Below are positions 19,889 to 29,400 of a DNA stretch of 64,000 nt, in pieces. A model generated the notes under the pieces. The model was not told the origin of the DNA, ran no database searches, and saw only the letters and a program-made list of their open reading frames with translations. The first letter of the stretch is position 1. Every line of letters starts with the position of its first letter. The position numbers and the translations under genes were made by a program. The stretch covers positions 21,889,034 through 21,953,033 of the forward strand of contig CM058231.1 in NCBI GenBank assembly GCA_030180135.1, in the 5' to 3' direction. Source of the DNA: Orychophragmus violaceus. Taxonomy: Eukaryota; Streptophyta; Magnoliopsida; Brassicales; Brassicaceae.

Positions 19889-20557
19889 TGTTGGAATTGT
19901 GTCCAGTAATCTCGGTACTGTCTCTAGAAAGTAAGAGTATGTCAATGATCAGACATAAGTCATATAATTCTGGGGGTCATGATGGCTTGCTAGAGTCCGC
20001 TCATGATCTATAAGTCTTGGACTTATTGCCTTTATTATATGATCCCATATGGGTCACACGCCTAAGCTAACAGGAAAATGTGTAGGAACGTTTTAGCAGA
20101 AGTACAGTAAAAGTGCTAGGCATTTACTGTACTTAGAGAGAATAAAAGGTTTAGCCACTGTGCATCGATCGATGCATGAGGTGCAACGATCGATGCAGTG
20201 CGCAAACACCGACGAGTTAATTGGTATTTGGGCCAAATGGCCCAAACGGAACAGGACGAGTTTTGTGTCATAAAACTCGAGTTTCAGACTGATTAACCCT
20301 AAGACTTGAGCCGAAAACTCTCTCTCTCTGCGCCGAGTTCCCCTTGTGGTCTAGCAGCTGTTTCCTGTGAAAGCGTGTGTGAACCTTTGGAGGATTCATC
20401 CCTCGGTGTTTCTCTGATCTCAGACATACCATCTTCTTCCGCTGCAATAACAGGTATAAGGTGAGATCATCATTTGTTTCTATTCTGAGAAGAACCTAGA
20501 TCGCATGTTTAGGATAATCTGAATCTGGAATTGAATCAGGATTAATCTAAACGCTCC
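19889..20557 (+). repeat. Cop-B 3' LTR, missing last 4 bases (669 bp)
   Basis: It starts TGTTGGAATTG after the polypurine tract and runs identically to the 5' LTR over the shared ~600 bases. It stops at ACGCTCC where AACA is expected, followed directly by the F-box-like coding sequence. Confidence 0.9.
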
Positions 20558-20558
20558 G

Positions 20559-22322
20559 AATACTGTTTGGGCTCCAGGTTTTGACTGGAGAAAATTCAAT
20601 GAAAGTTGTTACGACGCATGCAACACATCAGCTATCCTACTCAAAGGAATCTCAGATTTCTTCTTCAATAACAAAAGAGATGAAGGACTCGCATGCATAA
20701 AGGCTGCTGCAAAAGATGGATTCATCTTAAGAAAGTATATTTTCGTTATCATACGCAAATCCTTCAGTGAAGACGGAGATGATGAACTCTTCGGTTGATA
20801 TGAATTTACTCGTGAACACGCAACACAACTGCGAAGAATACAACCTCGTCTCGACCATGTGCTGGGGTCAAAATCCCCTCGACGAAAACAATAGTCGAAA
20901 ACTAGATCGGATGATCGGACACGGACAATCGTCGCGCTTCGTATAAACAGATTCTCGTATGATTAACAAGTCGTAAGAAGCGCTTCGTGTTGATGACTTC
21001 GTATGAATTACATTTTATACAAAGAACTTCGAACGGATAACATTTCATATGAAACAGATAAAACTATTCACCAAAAAATCCGAACGGACCGATCGGACAA
21101 ACACATCTCTCAACAGAAGCTACGGATAGACGAAACATCCGAACAAGCAACTTCCGAGCTGAACCAGCTCAGATTCGAGCCAAACCAGCTTAGATCCGAG
21201 CTGAACCATCTCGGATCCGCGATAAACCAGCTTGGATCTGAGCTAAGCCAGCTCGAATTTCCAAGCTTAACCACCTCGTACTTTCTGAGGTCAACCATCT
21301 TGGATCCAAGCATGTCCCTTCTCATTTTCCGAGCAAAACTCCATCCCTTCGAAAGTTCTGAGCTGAATGCATTCCTTGGAAACTTCCAAGCTGAATTTAC
21401 TTCTCAAACTTTCCGGATGGATATTCCACTTAGATCGTATGATCAAAAATTTTCCGATATATCCTTCTTCATATGCACAACTAGCCGCAATCCATCTTCG
21501 GAGACATCTACTTATACGTTCCTAGCCGTTAAACCACAATCGTCGGAAAAAGTTAGAAGAAATACGAATTTGGGCCCAACCTACAAGATTCGTATTTCCG
21601 AGACTTTGGGACGAATCAAGAAGTCTATGCTCAAACGGACTCATACCATCCGTTTTTGGCCGATTCGGCAAAATAGGTTAAGCCGCGGAATATAATTGCC
21701 AAAAGAAGAGATAAACTCGAAGTAGGGAAGAAGAGGATATCTCCGAGCAGAAGAGGAAAATCTGAGCTGAAAATGTAAATCTTATCGGAAATGGAAACAA
21801 ACGATAACAAGAAGATTTCTGAATATCTTGCTGACGAAGATTCCACAAGCCGACTTGCCGCAGCATACAAGGAGATGAACTTCCTACGAATTATGCATCT
21901 CGAAAAACCCTAGCATTTAGACTTAGAACTACGAATGGCTTTATCCCTTTCTTAAGGGTATGTAGGCAGACTTTCATAAGGTTCAGCTGTAAACATCTTA
22001 ATCTTTTATTCTTTGTACTCTTTTCCGATCTCTCATCAATAAAATATCATCCAGGTTTTCTATTTCGGTGTGTTTACTCTTGAAATTTTTGTTCCCTAAA
22101 AGTTTAGCTTTACAAGTTTTGACAGTGCGAGTTCCGACTCTCACACCATGGTGCCTGGGGAAGATTGCTTCCTGATTGGTTCACAGCGAAGCGTAACGAA
22201 AACGATATTGATCGTGTGCGCAACTGACGATGCTCTAAATACGACCCCTAGTGCTCTTTCTGGCCAATGGAAAACGACATTTGCAACCAATGTTTATGGG
22301 TTATGCAGACCGCTTTATTCTG
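20559..22322 (+). pseudogene. F-box-family-like gene fragment, split by a solo LTR
   Basis: One reading frame runs from 20559 to 20859 and resumes at 22151 to the stop ending at 22322, once the solo LTR and one copy of its target duplication are ignored. It has three internal stops (TGA ending at 20798, then TGA and TAG after the LTR). The segment CYDACNTSAILLKGISDFF followed by DEGLACIKAAAKDGF has a Sel1/TPR-like look. The C-terminal piece has Cys pairs (CSFW ... ICNQCLW). I associate this pattern with the Brassicaceae F-box family of At1g67623/At2g35280, from memory and without alignment. The 5' half is missing and Cop-B abuts it. It could instead be another Sel1-like protein. Confidence 0.45.
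20860..22145 (+). repeat. Solo LTR of the Tat-L family (1286 bp)
   Basis: Ends are TGCTGGGGTCAAAATCCCC and GACTCTCACA, flanked by a perfect 5-bp duplication CCATG (20855-20859 and 22146-22150). It matches the minus strand of the LTRs at 34898-36071 and 39775-41181, notably in both ends. It contains a 21-bp minisatellite (about 21160-21270) where the Tat-L LTRs have 28- and 27-bp ones. A 230-codon open frame (21003-21695) runs through it but has no protein support. A solo LTR implies loss of the internal region by LTR recombination. Confidence 0.85.
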
Positions 22323-23170
22323 ACAAATTATAATAACTTCTACCAATTTAAATGTAATGGGTGATGCCGTATATATGTATGTTTTGCCAATTTCACAGTA
22401 GATGTTTCCTGTAAACATAATTATCTAGTATTTTGTTTAACGGTTCAGCGTAATCGCAGTCGAAAGGTAACCCTTTATTATGAAAAAGATTAAAGTAAAC
22501 ATGGTAATAAATTATATTGTTTAACACATACAGACAATTTGACCAACATAGAAGGAGTAACCCTAAACCCTAAATACTAAACACTAAAGGCATCTCCAAA
22601 CAACCCTCCAATATTTAAAATTTGAAGTTTTGAATAGTGAAACCTTAAATTTGAGGTTTCATTATTCAAAACCTTGAAACTTCTTTTTATTTCTTATTTA
22701 GTCCTTATCTTATCATCGACATATTCTAAAGTTGTTAGTAATATCTTATCACTACGGAATGCGTTGATTGAGGATATGTGGAAGCATTATGGAAATAATG
22801 ATTAAGTAAATTAGTATTTTATATGTAAATTTGTAAAAATTTGTAATTATGTGTATTTTTTAATTATATATGTAATTTTATTTTCTCTTATTATGTAATA
22901 TTGTAATATTGGGTGTTGTGTAAAGTTTAAATGTATTCTTTATATGTGTTTGTGTGAAGATTTATAATTATTAATAGTTTTTGACAATATCAAGGACTAT
23001 AATGCAAATGACCCTAGACCCTAAACTCTAAATACTAAACCAAACCTTAAACCCTAAATCCAAACATTAAACCCTAAACCCTAAATACTAAACTCGATAC
23101 CCTAAACTTTAAACCCAAAAATTATACCATAAACCCTAGATACTAACTTAAACTCTAAACCATAAATGAA
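22323..23170. other. AT-rich intergenic DNA with telomere-like patches
   Basis: No gene is seen. CCCTAAA-type repeats occur at about 22560-22590 and 23005-23165, mixed with TACTAAAC variants. The segment after 22590 (GGCATCTCCAAACAACCC) looks like the start of a small non-autonomous element common in Brassicaceae, but no second end was found. Confidence 0.5.
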
Positions 23171-25180
23171 AGAAGACAAGAAGAATATTAAATGTTCATC
23201 ACAACCGATATTGCACACCAACCACTTAATCTCGCTATATATGTTTGATTATGGTAATTCGGAAATGCTATGTTTAGAGAATAGATTGTGTAGGATTATA
23301 TATTCTCATGTTATGGTAACTAGAGAATATCCTAGGATAATCTTTTATAGGATATATCAAAGGATCTTACTTGTTGTATATATATCTCATGTAACGTTAA
23401 ACATCAAAACAACACATATATATATTTCTTTTTCCTTAGCACCATGCAATTGCATTTGGTATGAATCATATATGGGGAAACTACTATAATGCCATGTTTT
23501 CAGAATCTTCTCCAAGCCAAAACAAAGAAACCTTAAAACCTCAAAATATAAAATTTCATTTTTACTTTAACATTCAAGTCTCAAAACTATTTCCTAAATT
23601 TTTATGTGTACTATTTAAAATTTTAGAGTTTCAAAACCCACAAGACTTTTTATAATAGGTAAGTATATTAGATCCCGACAAAAAAAAAGAAGATAAGTAT
23701 AAATTTACAAATTGAGACAGTAAAAAAGAATATATATGATGAGTGAGTTACACCTACAGGTGGGTAAAAATTCAAAAAAATTCCAAAAATATATGGGAAA
23801 GCAAAACCTAATTATGATAGCCCAAAACATTTCAATTACCCGTCTAAACCCAATAATTTTTGACAAAGTGTCGAGAATTCCTCAATTACGACAAAACCTG
23901 AATTTATTATGTTCTTCCCCTTTTCTGAATCTCCTTCTTCTCGTTAATGTTACTCCAAATCCTCTTCTATGCCCACCCATCTCAAATTGATATCTCTTCT
24001 TTTAATCTCTTATTCGAGGCCCTCAATTGCATCGCTAACTTTGGCATAAACCCTATCGACCCTCTCAAACTCTTCTTAGAATCTCTGAATCATGAAACCC
24101 TCCATGATACAAGGCCTACAACTACAGGTAAGATATGACGTTAGGGTGTGGTTAAACCGTCTAGTTTGCTTCTGCTTTTCTTTGCTTTTGAAACGGAATT
24201 GCTTCTGGGTCTTATAGTTGATTTGCTTATGATTGTTTTGCGGTTTGTTTGTGGTGGAACAATACATTTTGGTTTTACATGTTGTAAACGCCCACTATAT
24301 TCCTCTTTCAGCTTCAATATGGTCTCCACATCCTGGATAAGTTGGTTGTTGTGTTCTTAATGAGCGTTTAATGAGTTAGAGTTCGATGGTTAGGTTTTTA
24401 ATCTTATAGTTAGCAAGCAATTGGGTTTGATGTCTCTGTTCAACTACTCTATGTGTTTTGTTAAGTTTGATTTATAAGCGTTTAGAAGAAAGTGTTTGTA
24501 TCATTTGATACATGACCAAACCATCCATAACTTTCTTCTTAAACATTTTTTGAGGATATCTGTGAACGACGAATGAAAGACATTGTCAGCATTCCAAAAG
24601 ACTGCAGAAGCACTGCAAAGGACTATGACCTCAAGAGATCTCAACAGATGAATATAACTACATATTTGTTCAGTGAAAGTAACATTTTTCACGATCCATG
24701 TTTATAAAGTCAACTCATGTTTTTTTATTTAATTGAATTATTCTTACTGTGTTTAATTATCAAAGGCTGCGGAGAAGGATGGACAGATAAATCTTTATGG
24801 AGTTGAAAAATCTATTAATGGGCAAGTGAAACAGCCCAAACACTTTGCAGCGTTTGTGACCCACCAAGAGCAATTGAAATATGCTCAATTTAAATTTACA
24901 ACATCATATGCTTCATAGGTTACTTATCACTGTCTCTTGCACTTGTTAATTTTTGGGATATGTTTTGGCAACCCTTTAATGCTTGAGTTTGCGTATGTAG
25001 ATCGTTTGTCTATATATTGCACATAAGTATTATAAGTTATCAATTTTATTTTGAAGCAAATGTCTTTTACATTTCTTGTACCATTCAAATAACGGTATCA
25101 CCAATTACCAAATCGTAAATTGAATTAATCCAAATTTTTAGTTTTACGAAAAAAGTCAACAAACAATCGTCAATTATTCG
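23171..25180. other. AT-rich low-copy-looking DNA, possible decayed gene pieces
   Basis: No element family is recognised here. Short open segments that could be exon remnants lie at about 23947-24138 (an NLLFEALNCIANFGINPIDP-like stretch followed by a plausible GTAAGA donor), 24570-24715 and 24766-24920 (KQPKHFAAFVTHQEQLKYA). I cannot assign a family to any of them. This is the stretch of the window least like a repeat. Confidence 0.3.
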
Positions 25181-26128
25181 CACTACACACACAAAGTAGT
25201 CGCAAAATATTTCCCATCAGCATATTTTTAATTTCCTAATTGTCGTTAAATGATCGTTAATCAGTCATTAAGATAGTCATTAACCCTCGCTAAATAGTCA
25301 TATATATTACGACTAAGTTGTGACTATATAAGATAGCCAAACAGTAGTCGACATCTAGTGACACTATCATTACCCTAATCAAATATGGATTTTCCAATTA
25401 GACGCTGCGTAGTTGTTAAATTAGTCATACAATAGTTCCTAATTAATAGCAAAATGTTGACCATAATCATATCTTGATGTTCTCGTTAGTCATCAGATCA
25501 TCGGTAACTTAGTCAACAAACAGTCGCCAAATAGTCACCTTATATTATGACAACGTTATGACTATGTTAGACAGTCACGTAATAGTCGACAAGTAGCGGC
25601 CGAATCATTACTATAATCGTATTTGGGTGTTCTGATTCGTCGTTGGATAGTCGTTAATATGTTCGTTACACAGTCACTACATAGTGGCCAACTGTTATGA
25701 CTACTTGGTGACTGTATTATACAGTCACATATTAGTCGCCCATTGGTCACCTAGTTTAGCGACTATTTGATTACTACAATTCTCCGACTGCATCTTGACA
25801 CCCTCTTTAGTCGCACAGTTGTCGTTGTGTAGTTGGAAGTTAGTCCCTTTATATTGCGATTACGCTACGTCTAAGACACGACTACTGTTGTTAGTTGTAA
25901 ACGTAGTTGTAACTTGCCGACTATTTTTATGATTATGAAATTTAGCGACCACGGATTTATAACTACCATATTTAGTCGTAATTTAGTCGTAAAACCACGT
26001 TTAACGACTATTCTGCGACCAGAAGTGCAGTCGCAAATACTCTCTTTCATATTTTTGCAAGAAATTTTCATTGCTAGCAGTGGCTAGCATCATCCGGTAC
26101 TTTGTAAGGACTTCTAGGTGGAGAGTGC
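25181..26128. repeat. CACTA-like subterminal repeat block (TAGTCG type)
   Basis: It starts CACTACACACACAAAGTAGTCGC at 25181 and carries dozens of TAGTCG/GCGACTA motifs in both orientations to about 26040. This is the pattern of CACTA subterminal regions, like those at 53807-53974 and 63340-63654. No matching second end or duplication is found; the solo LTR at 26129 interrupts the DNA just beyond it. It is probably a non-autonomous or truncated element. Confidence 0.55.
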
Positions 26129-26439
26129 TGATAGGTGTAGTTTTAACCCTATTCTAACTGCAAGTGCACAGTGATGTAGTTGTAGTACTTAGGGTATCGA
26201 ATCCACAGGGAATCCGGTCAACGATAGATAAGAACAGAAAAGATTAAACTAGGAGAAAGCAGATTGATTAGAAACTAAAAGGCGAAGCAGAAAAGTAAAT
26301 CAGTAGCAGGCAAGTTTGTAAGCAAGGAAGCGAAGCGTTAGGTTTCAGGAGTTCTCAGGAAATCAGGAACACAAGCAATCAATAAATCTGGATCTAATCA
26401 GAAACTGTTCTAGAACTCAAACACAGATATAGAACTAAC

Positions 26440-26631
26440 CAAATTCCTTTGCAATAATTCTCTAAGTCTAAGTGCAGCAAACCAAACTTTCGTTTGCGAG
26501 AACTAACAGATTAAACCAGCATTAAACTCCGAGTTTGATATGTTCACAATTAACCTAAACCAAACTTTCGTTTGCGAGAAGTTTAATTGCTCATCTAGGT
26601 TCTTTCTAGCTAAATTAACCAACTTCCGCTG
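26440..26631 (-). other. Four GNRA-loop hairpins in solo LTR
   Basis: On the sense (minus) strand: CAAA-GGAA-TTTG at 26440-26451, CAAAC-GAAA-GTTTG at 26483-26496 and 26561-26574, and CAGC-GGAA-GTTG at 26620-26631 (one G-T wobble). Stems and loops differ from those in Gyp-1, yet pairing and the GNRA pattern are kept. Confidence 0.65.
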
Positions 26632-27075
26632 CATTAATCAGCCTAACATCATAATTCTGATTAGCTACTTCAGATTAAGCATTAAGAACAACCTAAACAA
26701 AGAACTAGCAGATATGAATCCCTACAGATTGATTTAAACTATAGTTCCATGAAATCCCTAATGAGAATCCTTCAACCTAACAGGTAAACTACTCAGACAT
26801 GTTCATTGAGACAGAAAATATCATAAGTAGAAAACCAAATATCATTAAACAGAATAATCAACAGGGGTTCGAAATCAAGTCTCTTTCGAGAACAAGATCA
26901 GCCCCTAAGGCTCTCTGATATAAAATAAAACTAAAGTAAAGCGTTGCCTAAACAGTGGCTTAAAAACTCTTATATAATGGTCTAAAGTCGGCTGGGGCTT
27001 CTTTGTAATTATGGGAACTTCTGGGCAAAGTTGCAATATCCAATTCTTCTCATTAAACGCTCGCGAGAATGTCTG

Positions 27076-27122
27076 CGTCGACCTTGCATCGATCGTTGCC
27101 ACAGGTGTATCGATCGATGCAG
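27076..27122. repeat. CGATCGA pair in solo LTR
   Basis: TGCATCGATCGTTGCC, then ACAGG, then TGTATCGATCGATGCAGG, preceded by a diverged GCGTCGACC. It occupies the same place in the LTR as the pair at 6118-6158. Confidence 0.8.
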
Positions 27123-27321
27123 GTCTGTGAATTCGGCAGTGAAGTCTATCTCTCGGGTTAAATCCCCAAAATGCTCCTGAATGCTCTATAATGTCCAATT
27201 CCGCTCCAAACGTCTTTAGACCTGTAAACATAACTAAAAGACTCCAAAACATAGTAAAAGACTCGGTAAATAACACATATACCATGGTTAAAATCCCTAA
27301 AATCCATGGTATATCAAGTGC

Positions 27322-28040
27322 TGAGTAGACTCTCCCTTGATAAACCATGGTGAGGGCATTGCATTGTGTATCCCTTGAATCTCTGCCAAGCTTTAAAGTT
27401 TCATGTGCCTTTTTGTTTGAAGCTTGAGATTTAGTTTATCAACCTTGTTGTTCTTGTTGTTGAGAAGAACTTGGATAAGAATACCATCTTGCGTTGATCC
27501 CAAGAGGTGATAGAACCTTTTGAAAGATTCTTCTCTCAGTTATGAGCTCTACCTCCAAGAGGGAATATAAATAATATCAGTTTGAATGCATCTTCTGAAA
27601 TTCCGTTGATCTTGGCGGTTCTATAAAGCTTGTCTAAGTTGTCAAAGTGGTCTAGAGGATCCTCCATTGGTAGTCTGTGGAACTTCTTTTCACCAAGTTG
27701 ATGAGGCTGCCTTTGAACTCAAAGTTGTTGTTCTCCACTGGTAGTGCTCTGGTTCAGTCTGGTTTCCATGAATGCTTGGCTCGTCATATGTTCCAGGTAA
27801 GACATGTCCTGTTGAACGTATGTTTGCCAACCTTTCTTGTTCTCTTCACTCCCTTGAAATTCCTCTTCCAGTGCTCGTATATCGTCCAATCGAGGTACTA
27901 AGTTTGTTGGTCATATGCTTCTTAAGTTCATGTACTTGCAAAACAAAGGAAAACAAAGTGGAGAATGTGAGATTTCAATGTAACCAATAGATTTAGTCTC
28001 AAGCAAACACCAAATCTTAATGGCTGAAAATACACCCAAG
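27322..28040 (-). pseudogene. Gyp-3 gag remnant (Ty3/gypsy)
   Basis: On the minus strand, broken frames spell a plant gypsy gag core near 27680-27570: KKFHRLPMEDPLDHFDNL, then YRTAKINGISEDAFKL. A frameshift follows, then a SLGGRAH-like and an ITSWDQ-like segment at lower coordinates. Family differs from Gyp-1 and Gyp-2 gag. The frame is interrupted at many points. It is cut on its 3' side by the solo LTR at 26129 or ends there. The primer site at 28041-28055 lies upstream of it. Confidence 0.65.
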
Positions 28041-28055
28041 ATGGCAACGGCGCCA
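28041..28055 (-). other. Primer binding site of Gyp-3 (tRNA-Asp type)
   Basis: The minus strand reads TGGCGCCGTTGCCAT, five bases from the LTR end at 28061. Its first 13 bases match the tRNA-Asp primer site seen in Gyp-1. Confidence 0.8.
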
Positions 28056-28060
28056 AACTT

Positions 28061-29400
28061 TGTAAGCTAAAAAGTTGTTCCTTTTTACAACTTCGGCTGT
28101 AAGTATACATCCTAGTCTTTGTAGTTTTGGGTTGTCAATCCACTTGGATGATTAAACTCATTAAGAATGAAAATTTTCACTTAATCTAAGTGCAATCAAA
28201 AAGTTCACTGTTATTGTAACTAATTTTGCAATAAATAAAAGGCCACCAATTCAATTCAAGATTAACAATAAAAACATAAACATAAGCAATATTCAGTTGT
28301 GGTAAAGACAGAGTAAAACAGAGCAAGTAAAGAGGTTCAGACAATTGATTAAAGACTAATTTCCTTGGGTTAAGATTTTTGATTTGGGTTATCAACGATT
28401 ATTCAAAACATTTCTTCAACAATAGAATGATTCCTTAGGCCAAGAACAACATACCAAGCTACTCCCCTCTCATGATAATAGCCCTATACCTACCAAGCAT
28501 TAACATCAACTTTCATTAGCAGTTTCATGATAAGTATGCATTAGAACAAGTTCTTATTACCAGTAAACACCTTAAACATCAATTCTCATTGGTTAAGTAT
28601 GTAAAGCACGAGATAGATTTTCAAACATTAATATACGCTTCTCAGTGATATAAATATTTAAGATCAATGAATTGATTTGCAACTTCAATCATATGCATTA
28701 AGAACTTCTAGCAAGTAAGGAAAACAAGATTTCTAAGTTTTAAACGTCCTAAACCATCATTGGATCACCATTACCTATTCAAACCCAGAAACTTATGTTG
28801 AAACTACTCACTACCACCAATAATGATAACAAAGAAAAACATATTTTAGATGAGCAATTTTAAAAGAAATAAGAAGAAATAGAATAAGAACTCAAGAACA
28901 CAACTATATTGCATAAAAGATCAAAGAAAACTAAAATCTTTTAAAGTAAATTTTACAATAATGGGTGATGGCTCTTATAACACTCCAAGAGCCTTTAAAT
29001 ATGGAAAAAAATAATTGGTTTCGCCGACCACAACATATGGGAGGGTCTACAAGCCAAAAGCAACAAAAAGTAAGCATGTGGGAAAAGTCTGTCTTTGGAG
29101 CGGGATTCAGCAGCCGCTGTGCGAAGCCTGAAATACCCTATATTCAAAAATATGGTCAACGGGCAGAAGAAAAGTCAACAGGGGCAAAATTGTAATTTTG
29201 CCAAACTCAAGGGTAAAATGGTAATTTTACCAAAGTTCAAGACGGAAGTCGAGACGGGCCAAATGTTCTCATTTTATAACATAAAGAACATTTACAAGAC
29301 TAGAATTGGAAGAAACGGAGCAGAAACGGGTTTTTCGACTTGTCGGGTGGAAAACCGAGAAAACTTCGGAAATTCATAACCGGGTCTAGGAAACTTCAAA
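28061..29400 (-). repeat. Gyp-3 5' LTR (outer end uncertain)
   Basis: The LTR's inner end is clear (plus strand TGTAAGCTAAAAAG at 28061). The outer end is not: no matching second copy is in the window. A minus-strand TATA-like motif lies near 28970-29000 and fits a U3 promoter, so the LTR probably reaches past 29000. The end given is a rough limit. Confidence 0.45.

Larger units (their letters stand above)
12911..20557 (+). mobile_element. Cop-B: near-complete Ty1/copia retrotransposon
   Basis: It has two LTRs, a tRNA-iMet primer site, a 1.5-kb leader, one intact gag-pol reading frame and a polypurine tract. The LTR parts that can be compared (about 600 bp) look identical by eye, so insertion was recent. 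Both outer ends are damaged: the left LTR lacks its first 70 bases and the right LTR lacks its last four (AACA). No target duplication is visible. The left neighbour is CACTA-1 and the right neighbour is the middle of an F-box-like gene. Confidence 0.9.
26129..27316 (-). repeat. Solo LTR of the Gyp-1 family (1188 bp), TSD AGTGC
   Basis: It has the same ends as the Gyp-1 LTR (plus strand TGATAGGTGTAG to GGTATATCA). A perfect 5-bp duplication AGTGC (26124-26128 and 27317-27321) proves a complete solo LTR. It carries the TATA region (near 26975), a CGATCGA pair (27087-27121) and four hairpins (26440-26631). Sequence divergence from the LTR at 5170 is substantial, which makes the shared hairpins informative. 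Confidence 0.93.

Noticed and set aside
24148..24360. Hydrophobic 70-codon frame as a membrane protein
   Set aside because: Leu/Phe-rich reading of a T-rich stretch, with no family signal and an equally open frame on the other strand.
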